Origin: Gammaproteobacteria bacterium
GTDB lineage: Bacteria > Pseudomonadota > Gammaproteobacteria > GRL18
Assembly: GCA_026196615.1 (NCBI GenBank)
Contig: JAPHSW010000116.1
Coordinates: 1 to 62,522 of the forward strand
Length of the DNA: 62,522 bases
Direction of reading: 5' to 3'
Made by a program: the position numbers and the translations under genes. Below the pieces are notes generated by a model. That model made no database searches. It saw only the letters and a program-made list of their open reading frames with translations, and was not told the origin of the DNA. Shown here piece by piece: positions 52,653-62,476 of the stretch. The stretch's first letter is position 1; each line of letters starts with the position of its first letter.

Positions 52653-53882
52653 ATGAAGCGAGTAGTTGTAACTGGAATGGGTATTGTTTCATGCCTGGGT
52701 AATGATAAACAGGCTGTTTTAGAATCCCTTCGCAGTGGTCAATCTGGAATTCAATTCAAAGATGAATACAAAGAAATGGGGATGCGAAGCCATGTGGCTG
52801 GTAGTGTCCATATCGATTTGGATGAATTTATTGATCGTAAAGTAAAACGATTTATGGGAGATGCGGCAGCTTATGCCTATATTTCAATGCAGCAAGCCAT
52901 TGCTGACTCTGGTTTGTCTGATGATGATATTTCAAATTCAAGAACAGGACTAATTGCTGGTTCTGGTGGTGCATCTTCAGAAAATCAGGTTTTAGCTGCT
53001 GATATCATGCGTGAGAAAGGCATCCGACGAGTAGGTCCTTATATGGTTCCCAGAACCATGGCTAGCACCGTTTCCGCCTGTTTAGCAACACCCTTTAAAA
53101 TTAAGGGGGTCAATTACTCCATTAGTTCAGCCTGCGCAACCAGTACTCATTGCATTGGTAATGCTGTAGAGCAAATCCAGTTTGGTAAACAGGATATCGT
53201 TTTTGCTGGCGGCGGGGAAGAAGAACACTGGACGCTTAGTATGCTATTTGATGGCATGGGGGCGTTATCCAGTAAATATAATGAAGCACCTGAAACTGCG
53301 TCCAGGCCTTATGATGAAACCCGTGATGGTTTTGTTATCGCGGGTGGCGGTGGCATGTTAGTTTTAGAAGAATTAGAGCATGCAAAAGCCCGAGGGGCTA
53401 AAATTTATGCTGAAGTTACAGGTTATGGTGCTTCATCTGATGGCGTTGATATGGTTGCACCATCAGGTGAAGGGGCTGTTCGTTGTATGCAACAAGCGAT
53501 AAGTACTGCAACTAAGCCCATTGATTATATTAATACTCATGGTACCAGTACACCAGTGGGTGATTATAAAGAGATTCAAGCTATTCGAGATGTTTTCTCT
53601 TCTATAGAAGGTGGAGTTCCACCAATAAGTTCTACCAAGTCTTTAACTGGGCATTCACTTGGTGCCGCAGGAGTCCATGAAGCGATTTATTGTCTATTAA
53701 TGATGGAGAATAACTTCATTACTGCTTCAGCTAATGCCAATATTGAAAGTATGGATGAAAGAGTTTCTGATATGCCAATTGTGACAGAAATGAGGGATAA
53801 CCAAAAATTGGACTCAATTATGAGTAATAATTTTGGTTTTGGTGGTACAAATGCTTGTTTGGTTTTCCAGAAGCTTGATTAA
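52653..53882 (+). CDS. fabB: 3-oxoacyl-ACP synthase I
   Basis: FabB condenses malonyl-ACP with acyl-ACP and is needed for unsaturated fatty acid elongation. From ATG 52653 ([16 protein letters not shown], the family start) the protein has 409 residues. The catalytic triad is present: cysteine 161 in SSACATSTH, histidine in [11 protein letters not shown] and histidine in [15 protein letters not shown]. The C-terminal [14 protein letters not shown] is typical. ATG 52638 would add five residues. fabA, often its neighbour, is not seen here. Confidence 0.97.
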   Translation: MKRVVVTGMGIVSCLGNDKQAVLESLRSGQSGIQFKDEYKEMGMRSHVAGSVHIDLDEFIDRKVKRFMGDAAAYAYISMQQAIADSGLSDDDISNSRTGLIAGSGGASSENQVLAADIMREKGIRRVGPYMVPRTMASTVSACLATPFKIKGVNYSISSACATSTHCIGNAVEQIQFGKQDIVFAGGGEEEHWTLSMLFDGMGALSSKYNEAPETASRPYDETRDGFVIAGGGGMLVLEELEHAKARGAKIYAEVTGYGASSDGVDMVAPSGEGAVRCMQQAISTATKPIDYINTHGTSTPVGDYKEIQAIRDVFSSIEGGVPPISSTKSLTGHSLGAAGVHEAIYCLLMMENNFITASANANIESMDERVSDMPIVTEMRDNQKLDSIMSNNFGFGGTNACLVFQKLD

Positions 53883-54005
53883 TAATTATACTAAAAAAAT
53901 AAGCTTAAGTTTTTGATATGAATTTTAGTCATGATTTATGTCAAAACTATCTTTTTGGAGAGTAGGAGATAAATTTTTTGTGGATAGTTTTATCGGGGGC
54001 ACATT

Positions 54006-54911
54006 ATGAGTAGTTCTAAGGCAACGGTTCTGGTCGTTGATGATGAACCATTCAATCTTGAGATTATTGAGGAATACCTTGATGGTGAAAACTATAATCT
54101 TTTTACTGCTGAAGATGGTTTGGATGCCTGGACACAATTAGAGGCCGAACCTGATAAATTTGATGTCATTTTGCTTGATCGAATGATGCCAAAACTGGAC
54201 GGCATGGAAGTTTTGGCAAAAATAAAAGTTCACCGTAAACTTAAATCCACCCCCGTTATTTTACAGACTGCAAAAGCTTCCCAACAAAATATTATAGAAG
54301 GTATGAACTCAGGTGCTTATTATTATCTGACAAAACCTTTTGATGATGAAATGTTACGTTCTATTGTTAGAACCGCAATAGAAGATAAGATGCGTTATGA
54401 TTTGCTGACCTCTGAGCTGGAAGAGAGTGTCAGGGGGTTGATGACGATGCAAGAAGCTCATTTTGAGTATAAAACTATTGATGAGGCAAATGATTTAGCA
54501 AAAGTTCTGGCGAATGCTTGCGCCACGCCAAACAGAGTGGTCACCGGTATTTCTGAATTACTCATTAATGCGGTAGAACATGGTAATCTTGAAATTTGCT
54601 ATGAAGAAAAATCTCGACTTGTTGCAAAAGATAAGTGGAAAGATGAGGTGAGTAAGCGATTGCATTCTCCTGAACATAAAGATAAAAAAGTACTGGTATG
54701 GTTTCATCGTCAGGGTTCAGTCAATAAAATCTTAATTCAGGATGAAGGTGATGGTTTTGAATGGCAAAACTACCTTGAACTTGATCCACTGCGAGCATTT
54801 GACTCTCATGGTCGTGGTATTGCTATGGCTAAGATGATGAGTGTCGATGAAATCAATTATCAGGGGTGTGGCAACAAAGTAGAAATCGTTGTCCAGGGAA
54901 TTAAAGCTTAG
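54006..54911 (+). CDS. Response regulator with RsbW-like ATPase output domain
   Basis: This 301-residue protein has a receiver (about 8-125: VDDEPFN, phospho-acceptor in ILLDRMMPKLDG, QTAKA, YYLTKPF) and, after a linker, an ATP-binding domain of the anti-sigma serine kinase type. That domain has GISELLINAVEHGNLEI as the N-box, DEGDGFEWQ, and SHGRGIAMAKMM as the last box. Such proteins may control an anti-anti-sigma (STAS) partner by phosphorylation, but no partner is encoded beside it. GGGGG stands 7 bases before the ATG. Confidence 0.9.
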   Translation: MSSSKATVLVVDDEPFNLEIIEEYLDGENYNLFTAEDGLDAWTQLEAEPDKFDVILLDRMMPKLDGMEVLAKIKVHRKLKSTPVILQTAKASQQNIIEGMNSGAYYYLTKPFDDEMLRSIVRTAIEDKMRYDLLTSELEESVRGLMTMQEAHFEYKTIDEANDLAKVLANACATPNRVVTGISELLINAVEHGNLEICYEEKSRLVAKDKWKDEVSKRLHSPEHKDKKVLVWFHRQGSVNKILIQDEGDGFEWQNYLELDPLRAFDSHGRGIAMAKMMSVDEINYQGCGNKVEIVVQGIKA

Positions 54912-54937
54912 GATACTATTTTGAATCGTTTTAAGAA

Positions 54938-55867
54938 CTACATTAATTTCTTGATTTTAGCTCGAATGGTGTTTATGACTTCTACCGTTGATACGCCTGA
55001 ATGATCACCAAATTCCACAAGGCTGACTTTGATAATATCAAGAATAGTGTCTTGTTGCTGCTTGAGAGCCATTTCATTTATCAATGATTTAATTCTAGAT
55101 TCTGCTGCATCCAACATCATCCCTAACAACTCCTTTAAATTCTTGTGCTGAATTAAATCATCAACAGGCATGCCATTTATCAATAATGATATCTGTGAAT
55201 GGCTTATAAGTGTTTTTGAGTCAAAGTCAAAAAAATGAATTCCTTCATTTGTTTGTTCACATAATAGCGATTGCTCAAGAGGTGAAATTAGATTTTTTGT
55301 GGAAAAGTTGTTACGAGTTGAATTGTGTCTAATTTGAAAAACACAATCCAGTCCTAAACCCAGACAGGATTGGGTTAATAAATCTCCTAATTGCTCCAAT
55401 GAGATTTCTGTACAACAAGAGGATAAAAACTGGATAATAATTTTAGTTTCTTCATGATGAGCTTCAGGTGGTGCTGGTTTATGAAGTGTATTATCTTGTT
55501 GTTTAAGCTTTTTTATTGTCTTTTCAATCCGCAATTCAAGTTCTGCATGATTGAAGGGTTTGATTATGTAATCATAACCACCAGCCTCATAGGCTTTGGC
55601 TTTATCTTCAAGTGAACCTCTTGCAGAAACAAAAATAACAGGTATGTTTTGAAAATTTTCAATCTGCTTAAGTTTTTGGCAGGTTTCATAGCCATCCATT
55701 CCAACCATAGAAACATCAAGAAGGATTAAGTCAGGTTTTATATTTTCAATGTTATTTATGCATTCTTCGCCAGAAGATGCTAAAGCCACATTAAATTTTG
55801 CCCTGAATAACTCTTCTACAATAGCCTGATTGATGGGTTCGTCATCAACAGATAAAATTTTATACAT
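54938..55867 (-). CDS. Response regulator with unrecognised output region
   Basis: This 309-residue protein has a receiver (about 3-120: VDDEPIN, phospho-acceptor in ILLDVSMVGMDGYE, FVSARG, YIIKPF) and a C-terminal region of about 180 residues. The latter includes an HHEETKIIIQFLSSCCTEISLEQLG segment, a beta-rich part and a coiled end. The C-terminal region may be a divergent GAF-like sensor; I could not assign it. It lies 15 bases after the stop of the upstream sensor kinase gene and is its likely partner. Confidence 0.85.
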   Translation of the reverse strand: MYKILSVDDEPINQAIVEELFRAKFNVALASSGEECINNIENIKPDLILLDVSMVGMDGYETCQKLKQIENFQNIPVIFVSARGSLEDKAKAYEAGGYDYIIKPFNHAELELRIEKTIKKLKQQDNTLHKPAPPEAHHEETKIIIQFLSSCCTEISLEQLGDLLTQSCLGLGLDCVFQIRHNSTRNNFSTKNLISPLEQSLLCEQTNEGIHFFDFDSKTLISHSQISLLINGMPVDDLIQHKNLKELLGMMLDAAESRIKSLINEMALKQQQDTILDIIKVSLVEFGDHSGVSTVEVINTIRAKIKKLM

Positions 55868-55882
55868 AATTTAATACTTAAC

Positions 55883-58381
55883 TTATAAGTCTTCAATTTG
55901 AGTGATTAGAGGAATACTAAAAGAAACGGTGGTTCCCTGACCAAAGACACTTTGAGCTTTGATTATGCCATGATGTCCTTCAATAATCTCTTTACAAATA
56001 GCCAGGCCTAATCCTGTACCACCGGCACCTGTATTTGTCTTACTGCTTTGAGCAAATTGATCAAATATGGTTTCTAATTCATTGACAGGTACTCCAACAC
56101 CCTCGTCTTTAACATCTACTCTTATTGCTTTTTGTTTATTAATCAGGCGTTTGTCAGAACTGTTCTTATCTTCAATTGTGGTGTATGAAAATGCAATAGT
56201 TATCATGGAATCAGGATGAGAAAATTTAATAGCATTAGATAATAAGTTATGTACTACTTGAGTAATTCGTTCTTTATCACAGGTAATTGTTGTATCAATT
56301 TCATTACCAATCATTTTGATTGAAAGTTTCTTTTCTGCCAAAAGGGCATTTAGATCAGACATAACCAGAGATACCAAATCATCTAATGAGTTGTAACTCA
56401 TATTAAAGTCCATCTTATCTGCTTCTAATTTGGATAAATCTAATAAGTCATTTAGAAGAAGTAATAAGCGCTGGCCACTTTGATGAATTCGGTCAAAATA
56501 ATTATGCAGTTTTTCTCTTGGACTTTTATTACTATTCTTTATTCCAATACTGGAAAAACTTAAAATGCCATGCATTGGTGTACGTAATTCATGAGAAATA
56601 TTGGCAAGAAATTCTGACTTGGAATGGTTTGCTCTTTCAGCATTTTCTTTGGCTAGTTTTAAATCAGCTGTTTGTACACTGATGAGATCTTCTAAATGAC
56701 TGCGGTTTCTATTTAATTCTCGTTCAGCATTTTTTCTCATCGTAATGTCACTATGAGTCCCAACCGCTCTTAAAGGTTTTCCTTTTGAGTCAACTTGAAC
56801 TATTTTTCCACGGTTTAAAATCCATTTATACTGACCTGTTCGTGTTTTAAAACGGTATTCAATTTGGAAAAAGTTTATTTTCCCTTTTTTTATGGATTCA
56901 TAAAGTTGATAAACCTTTTTCTCATCCTTTGGATGTAATAATTTTTTCCATGCCATTAGATCATTGGGAATTTCACCAACGCGATAAGCCATCATTGTAG
57001 ACCAGCGAGGGCTGACATAGAGTTTTCCAGTGATCATGTCAACATCCCATAAAGCATCATTACTGCCTTCAAGTGCAAATTTAAGTCTTTCCTGACTTTC
57101 TAACAATGCCTCCTGAGTTTCATTTTTCCCTCTTGCTTCTAATTTAAGTAGTTCATTGGCTTTGCGTAAATCTAGAGTACGTTTGAATATTTCATCTTCC
57201 AGCAGGTCTTGATTCTCTGTTAACTCCTTTTCAACCAACAATCGGTTGCTCTCTTCACGAAATAATTTAATTAGAAAAGCAATGGAAACAAGCATTAATG
57301 AAGTGAATAATAGTGAAGCATAAAGCCATTGTGTTGTAACGTAACTTTTTGTGAAATCAGAATGAGAATAAGCAGAAATGGACCAATTGGTATGTTTAAT
57401 TGGTGCCTGAAATAATCTGAGTTGTCGGTTTGCGTAATTAAGCTGGCTTCCAAAAAGAGTACTGCTTTGTATTCCATCAGAACTGATAATAATATGATCT
57501 GGAGAATCTTTATGGGTTATTAATAGTGTCTGATTTGAAGGTTGACTATGTTTAATTATTTTGACCAGTGTTTTTATTTTAAAGTGGACAAAGAAAATAA
57601 ATTTTTTACCATCGTCATCAAATAATGTATTTCGTATGTCAAAATGAAAATTATCTTCTTTTTTACCATGAAGAGAAATTGGAATATCAATTTTTTCATT
57701 TTTGAAGATTGAATTTAATTCAGAGCGGCAAAGAGGACCAATTTTTATTGATTGTTGAGAAATAAGTGGTATGCCATCAGGACTGATAAGGTTGTATGTG
57801 AAATTATTAGGAAAATGTGTTGCTATTTCAATAGAAAGACGTTCAAGTAGTTCATCATCCTCTGATATCTCAATAAGTTTCATCAGTTCTGATCTGAAAA
57901 AATGAGTAAAAGTATTGAGTGAATTTTGTTTTTGTTGTAAATATTGCTCAAGACTTTCTTTTGCACTGTTGACTGATGTAATACCTAACTGTTTTTGGTA
58001 GCTATTGAAATCTTTAATATTTTTGAGAGTAGACCAGATAATTATATTGGCAAAAGAAAACATGAATAATAAAACAAAGATAATAGCTGTTTGTCGACTA
58101 TCACGAATATTTCGGTGGGAAGATAAATAATAAATAACGCTTAATATAATGATCAGTGCACTGAAAATAATAAACCATGTATTGGTAGAAAAAAACAAAT
58201 CAGTTGAAGAGACTTTATCATTAATAGCAGAAAACGCTTTATCAAAAAATGATAAAGAAAGGTTTTGATTGATTTGTTGGTTTTGAACTGTTTCTCCTTT
58301 AGTCGTACTTTGTGCAAAAGAAAATTGAGTAAACAGTAGTATGATAACCAAAAACAATAAGCGAAGGGGTAGTATTAGCAT
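55883..58381 (-). CDS. Membrane histidine kinase with PAS domain
   Basis: This 832-residue kinase has a signal-like start (about 5-23), two transmembrane helices (about 66-86 and 97-117), a large extracytoplasmic sensor (about 125-345) and another helix (about 350-370). A coiled coil leads to a PAS_3-type PAS domain with its PAC part (about 430-550; NDALWDVDMITGKLYVSPRW). The HisKA domain has SHELRTPMHGIL and the ATPase has HNLLSNAIKFS, DEGVGVP and GAGGTGLGLAICKE. There is no receiver of its own. The following response regulator gene is probably co-transcribed. Confidence 0.92.
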   Translation of the reverse strand: MLILPLRLLFLVIILLFTQFSFAQSTTKGETVQNQQINQNLSLSFFDKAFSAINDKVSSTDLFFSTNTWFIIFSALIIILSVIYYLSSHRNIRDSRQTAIIFVLLFMFSFANIIIWSTLKNIKDFNSYQKQLGITSVNSAKESLEQYLQQKQNSLNTFTHFFRSELMKLIEISEDDELLERLSIEIATHFPNNFTYNLISPDGIPLISQQSIKIGPLCRSELNSIFKNEKIDIPISLHGKKEDNFHFDIRNTLFDDDGKKFIFFVHFKIKTLVKIIKHSQPSNQTLLITHKDSPDHIIISSDGIQSSTLFGSQLNYANRQLRLFQAPIKHTNWSISAYSHSDFTKSYVTTQWLYASLLFTSLMLVSIAFLIKLFREESNRLLVEKELTENQDLLEDEIFKRTLDLRKANELLKLEARGKNETQEALLESQERLKFALEGSNDALWDVDMITGKLYVSPRWSTMMAYRVGEIPNDLMAWKKLLHPKDEKKVYQLYESIKKGKINFFQIEYRFKTRTGQYKWILNRGKIVQVDSKGKPLRAVGTHSDITMRKNAERELNRNRSHLEDLISVQTADLKLAKENAERANHSKSEFLANISHELRTPMHGILSFSSIGIKNSNKSPREKLHNYFDRIHQSGQRLLLLLNDLLDLSKLEADKMDFNMSYNSLDDLVSLVMSDLNALLAEKKLSIKMIGNEIDTTITCDKERITQVVHNLLSNAIKFSHPDSMITIAFSYTTIEDKNSSDKRLINKQKAIRVDVKDEGVGVPVNELETIFDQFAQSSKTNTGAGGTGLGLAICKEIIEGHHGIIKAQSVFGQGTTVSFSIPLITQIEDL

Positions 58382-58603
58382 GAATTATAAATTATTTTTA
58401 ATTTCCTTATAGATTTCATTAAAGCACATGAATAGGCTAAACAAAAGTACCGCAACCAATTTACAGAGTTTTCTTTTTGGACTGAAGCAAGTCTACTTTT
58501 TTGTTTAGCTCTTATAAAACTGGATATTCTTATAATAAGAATATAGTTATTAGGGCAAAGTTAGTAGAATAATAGTTCTCATACCCAAATCAGAGGTAAC
58601 GAA

Positions 58604-59260
58604 TTAATTTCTCAATGAAATCACTGGCCACCCATGCTCTGTGGCATGTTTCTTTAAAAGCACGTCAGGATCAACTGCAACTGGATGAGTGACTTTTAAT
58701 AAGAGAGGCAAATCATTGATTGAATCGCTATAAAAGTGACTGTCATCTAAAGAGTAGTTGTTATCCTGAAGCCAAGTTGAAAGACGTTCTACTTTACCTT
58801 CCTGAAAACAAGGAGTGCCTGTTACTTGACCTGTAAATCGGTTGTTCTTTTGTTCAGGCATTGTTGCAATAATATCATCGACCCCTAATTTTTCTGCAAT
58901 GGGGGCCGTGACAAAATGGTTAGTTGCAGTAATTATGAGTAGGAAATCATTCGCTTCTCTATGTTGAGCGAGTAGTTTTTCAGCTTTTGGCAACCAAATG
59001 CTATTAATTTTTTTCTGCATAAATTCATGGTGCAACTCAGATAGAGTTTCAATAGAATGTTTGCTCAAAGGTGCCAGGCTGAACTTTAAAAAATCATAAA
59101 TATCAAGTGTCCCAGCCTTGTATTCATCATAAAATCTTTGATTTTCTTGTTTATACAGGACTGGATCAACTAAAGCTTTCTCAACTAAAAATTCTCCCCA
59201 GAGAAAATCGCTGTCGCCGCCTATGAGAGTGTTATCCAGATCAAATATTGCTAAATTCAA
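58604..59260 (-). CDS. HAD-IB family phosphatase (SerB-like)
   Basis: The 218-residue enzyme has HAD motif I FDLDNTLIGGDSD at the very start, motif II-like IITATNHFVTAPIAEKLG, and motifs III and IV in HFYSDSINDLPLL. It matches the cytoplasmic HAD-IB hydrolases often encoded near rppH or ptsP in gammaproteobacteria. The natural substrate is unknown. The start is TTG 59260, which places motif I where homologues have it and has GGGA 7 bases upstream; no ATG is available. It diverges from rppH. Confidence 0.9.
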   Translation of the reverse strand: MNLAIFDLDNTLIGGDSDFLWGEFLVEKALVDPVLYKQENQRFYDEYKAGTLDIYDFLKFSLAPLSKHSIETLSELHHEFMQKKINSIWLPKAEKLLAQHREANDFLLIITATNHFVTAPIAEKLGVDDIIATMPEQKNNRFTGQVTGTPCFQEGKVERLSTWLQDNNYSLDDSHFYSDSINDLPLLLKVTHPVAVDPDVLLKKHATEHGWPVISLRN

Positions 59261-59437
59261 TTGTTTTTCCCACTTTAATTACGAAAAGAGAGTGATTTTA
59301 CCACTTTTCTTGAAAAAAACAGTGATATAATTTATCGTAAATCTAGAATAAGATTTTCTTTTTTATCCACTTTTTTTCTTTTTTTCCTCTTTTTGGAGGG
59401 ATGGGCTTGATTATATGGCGTGTTATGGTGTGTTACT

Positions 59438-59929
59438 TTGATTGATTCTGATGGCTATCGAGCAAATGTTGGCATCATCATTTTTAATGATGATGGTAAA
59501 CTATTTTGGGCGCGAAGAATTGGTCAAGATGCCTGGCAGTTCCCTCAAGGAGGCATTGCTTATGCGGAATCACCTGAGCAAGCAGTTTATAGGGAATTGA
59601 GTGAAGAAACAGGTTTGTCAAAAGAAGATGTACAAATTGTGGCACAAACTGAAGGATGGCTAAAATACAATTTACCCGATCATCTGGTACGTCGTTATAA
59701 ACGTCCAGTTTGCATTGGTCAAAAACAAAAATGGTTCATGCTCCGTTTATTGGCAAATGATGAATCGGTTTCTTTGAATCATAATAATCGCCCAGAATTT
59801 GATATTTGGAAATGGACTGATTATTGGGCGCCACTGAATGAAGTGATTTCATTTAAACGGGAAGTCTACAAGCAGGCGCTGGAATTTTTTGAACCAACAT
59901 TATTAGAGCAAAAGCTAAGCCATAAATAA
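59438..59929 (+). CDS. rppH: RNA 5'-pyrophosphohydrolase
   Basis: RppH removes pyrophosphate from 5'-triphosphate mRNA ends and triggers RNase E decay. The 163-residue protein has a complete Nudix box starting GGIAYAESPEQ and ending RELSEETGL, and the family stretch KRPVCIGQKQKWF. It begins IDSDGYRANVG after a TTG at 59438, which matches the E. coli start (MIDDDGYRPNVG). GTG 59420 is an alternative. No Shine-Dalgarno sequence lies next to this TTG; GGAGGG is 37 bases upstream, next to a short leader ORF (see findings). Confidence 0.93.
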   Translation: MIDSDGYRANVGIIIFNDDGKLFWARRIGQDAWQFPQGGIAYAESPEQAVYRELSEETGLSKEDVQIVAQTEGWLKYNLPDHLVRRYKRPVCIGQKQKWFMLRLLANDESVSLNHNNRPEFDIWKWTDYWAPLNEVISFKREVYKQALEFFEPTLLEQKLSHK

Positions 59930-60027
59930 AATCAAAATCTAAGTATGAAACTTAAAAAGGATTTATAAAAATAAGGAACCTGGAAACTTAATTGTTAACT
60001 GGTTCCGATTATAGGGGAAGGTTTTTT

Positions 60028-62310
60028 ATGTTGCGGACCTTGCGACGTATTGTTCAAGAAGTCAATTCAACTCGTGACCTTAATCAGGTCCTGGAAATCA
60101 TTGTACGAAGAGTAAAAAAAGCGATTGATGCAGATGTTTGTTCAATCTATTTGTTTGATCAGGATGAATCACAGTTTACTCTTATGGCGACTGATGGTCT
60201 CAATAATGAACTGGTTGGACAAGTCCGAATGGCACATGGTGCAGGACTTGTGAGTCTGGTTGCGCAAAGAGCAGATCCTCTTAATCTTGATGATGCTCAG
60301 GAGCATCCCCGCTTTAAATTGTTTACTTCTCTAAATGAAGAACGTTATCACGGTTTTACTGGTATACCAATTACCCATCACCGTGAAGTTTTGGGGGTAT
60401 TAGTTGCTCAATCAGAGTCACGTATCCGTTTTTCTCAGGATGTTGTTAATTTCCTTGTTACTATTGCTGCACAATTAGCTGGCTCCATCATTAATGCTCA
60501 GGCGAGCAGACAAATACCAGTATATTCCACACAAGATGTTTCTAAAGTTCGTCAAGATTATCGTCCTATGATAGGGCAGCCTGGTTCACCTGGTGTTGCA
60601 GTGGGACATGCTGTTTCTATTTCATCATCTGTTTCACTCGATGCTGTGCCTGACAGACCTGCGGAAAGTATTGATGATGAAATTGATATCTTTCGTCTTG
60701 CGTTAGAATCGGTTCGTAAAGATATAAAATCACTTTCTTTTCAATTACTTTCCGATGGGTTGCCGACAGAAGATGTCGCTGTTTTTGATGCTTATCTGTT
60801 AATGTTGGATTCCAATACACTCATTGAAAGCACTATTGGGAAAATTCAAACGGGTCAATGGGCGGCGGGTGCTTTACGAGAAACAATTTTTGAACACATT
60901 AAGCTTTTTGGTGAAATGGATAACCCTTATCTTCAAGAGCGGGTTAAAGATATTAGAGATTTAGGGCAAAGTATTTTTAACCAGATGCAGGGTATCAATG
61001 ATTTACCCATTGATAAACTCTCTACAGAGAGCATTATTGTTGCTGAAGATATTTCTGCAACACTGCTTGCTGAAATTGCCAAAATAAACATCTCTGGTAT
61101 TGTTTTGAAAAGTGGTTCCAGAACCTCTCATGTTGCAATTCTTGCTAGAGCAATGGGTATTCCAACGGTTGTTGGAGTTAGCGAATTACCAATAATGCAA
61201 CTTGATGGTAGTCAATTGGTTGCTGATGGCTATAGCGGCAAAGTCTATATTTCACCTCCTGAACACATTATTAAAGAATATTCTCGATTAATTTCTCAAG
61301 AAGAAGAGCTTTCTCAGGATCTCAGAGAGTTAACCGATAAGCCAGCAACAACACTGGATAACGTTAATATCCCTTTATATGCCAATACTGGTTTAGTGGC
61401 AGACATTACACCAAGTAAAGAAAGTGGTGCCGAAGGTATAGGACTCTATAGAACAGAATACCCCTTTATGATTCGTCAACGTTTTCCAGGAGAAGAAGAA
61501 CAGGGCAAAATTTATAAAGAAGTTATGCAGGCTATGGCGCCAAAACCTGTTGTTCTAAGAACGCTTGATATTGGCGGAGATAAAGCACTCAGTTATTTCC
61601 CAATTGAAGAAGATAATCCTTTTCTGGGTTGGCGTGGTATACGAGTAACGCTTGATCACCCGGAAATTTTTATGATTCAGTTACGTGCAATGTTAATTGC
61701 GAGTAAAGGACTGAATAATCTAAATATATTATTTCCCATGATCAGCACAGTGGGTGAAGTAGAAGATGCAATAAGTTTGCTTGATCGCGCATATCAAGAA
61801 TTATTGGCAGAAGGGCACTCTATAAAAATGCCCAAAGTTGGAGTTATGGTTGAAGTTCCCTCTGTGGTTTTTCAGATGAGGCGAATTGCATCTTTAGTTG
61901 ATTTTGTATCCATTGGTACGAATGACCTAATACAATATCTCATGGCTGTTGACAGAAATAATGCAAATGTAGCAGATCTCTATGAATCATTAAATCCTTC
62001 AGTCTTAAGCGCCATTAAACTGGTTATTGACGAAGCACATAAAGAAGATATTCCAGTGAGTGTTTGTGGTGAAATGGCTGGCGATCCATTAGCGGCTATT
62101 CTTCTACTTGGAATGTCCATTGATTCCCTCAGTACGAGTGCTGCCTCATTGCCAAGAGTGAAGTGGTTGATTCAGAATTTTTCTCAAAAAGAAGCCAAAG
62201 AGCTTGTCGATAAAGCTCTAAATATGAAAGATGCCTATGTCATAAAAAATATGCTAACAAATAGTATAGAAACGAAAGGGCTTGGTGGATTAATTAGAGC
62301 GGGTCGATAG
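60028..62310 (+). CDS. ptsP: PEP-protein phosphotransferase of the nitrogen PTS (EI-Ntr)
   Basis: EI-Ntr transfers phosphate from PEP to NPr (PtsO) in the nitrogen-related regulatory PTS. ATG 60028 has GGGGAAGG close upstream and begins MLRTLRRIVQEVNS, the family start; the earlier TTG at 59992 is unlikely. The 760-residue protein has an N-terminal GAF domain (about 15-165), the HPr-binding helical part, the phospho-histidine H368 in SGSRTSHVAILARAMGIPTV and the PEP-binding barrel with GLYRTEYPFM, RTLDIGGDKA, SIGTNDLIQY and VCGEMAGDP. The 98-base gap after rppH holds an inverted repeat GGAACC/GGTTCC (59975-60006). Confidence 0.97.
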   Translation: MLRTLRRIVQEVNSTRDLNQVLEIIVRRVKKAIDADVCSIYLFDQDESQFTLMATDGLNNELVGQVRMAHGAGLVSLVAQRADPLNLDDAQEHPRFKLFTSLNEERYHGFTGIPITHHREVLGVLVAQSESRIRFSQDVVNFLVTIAAQLAGSIINAQASRQIPVYSTQDVSKVRQDYRPMIGQPGSPGVAVGHAVSISSSVSLDAVPDRPAESIDDEIDIFRLALESVRKDIKSLSFQLLSDGLPTEDVAVFDAYLLMLDSNTLIESTIGKIQTGQWAAGALRETIFEHIKLFGEMDNPYLQERVKDIRDLGQSIFNQMQGINDLPIDKLSTESIIVAEDISATLLAEIAKINISGIVLKSGSRTSHVAILARAMGIPTVVGVSELPIMQLDGSQLVADGYSGKVYISPPEHIIKEYSRLISQEEELSQDLRELTDKPATTLDNVNIPLYANTGLVADITPSKESGAEGIGLYRTEYPFMIRQRFPGEEEQGKIYKEVMQAMAPKPVVLRTLDIGGDKALSYFPIEEDNPFLGWRGIRVTLDHPEIFMIQLRAMLIASKGLNNLNILFPMISTVGEVEDAISLLDRAYQELLAEGHSIKMPKVGVMVEVPSVVFQMRRIASLVDFVSIGTNDLIQYLMAVDRNNANVADLYESLNPSVLSAIKLVIDEAHKEDIPVSVCGEMAGDPLAAILLLGMSIDSLSTSAASLPRVKWLIQNFSQKEAKELVDKALNMKDAYVIKNMLTNSIETKGLGGLIRAGR

Positions 62311-62415
62311 TAAAATAAAGGATATAGAACGAGTATTAATCCGTACATAATACTGCTTTTCAAACGATGCTTTTCTCATGTTTTAAATATTATTACAATT
62401 AATTGACAAAAAGAG

Positions 62416-62443
62416 TTGACGATAGGAATTTACTGCGTATAAT
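62416..62443 (+). promoter_or_regulatory. Strong sigma70 promoter at the right edge
   Basis: TTGACG and TATAAT are 16 bases apart, near consensus, the best sigma70 promoter in the window. No protein gene starts in the remaining about 70 bases with a good ribosome binding site. Confidence 0.75.
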
Positions 62444-62464
62444 GTGCATCTCAGTCAGCGGTAC

Positions 62465-62476
62465 TGCTCTTAAAAA
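62465..62476 (+). promoter_or_regulatory. boxA-like antitermination element
   Basis: TGCTCTTAAAAA resembles the rRNA boxA TGCTCTTTAACA and lies about 20 bases after the -10 hexamer, as in rRNA leaders. The same bases could also form a small CTCTT/AAGAG hairpin. Confidence 0.4.
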
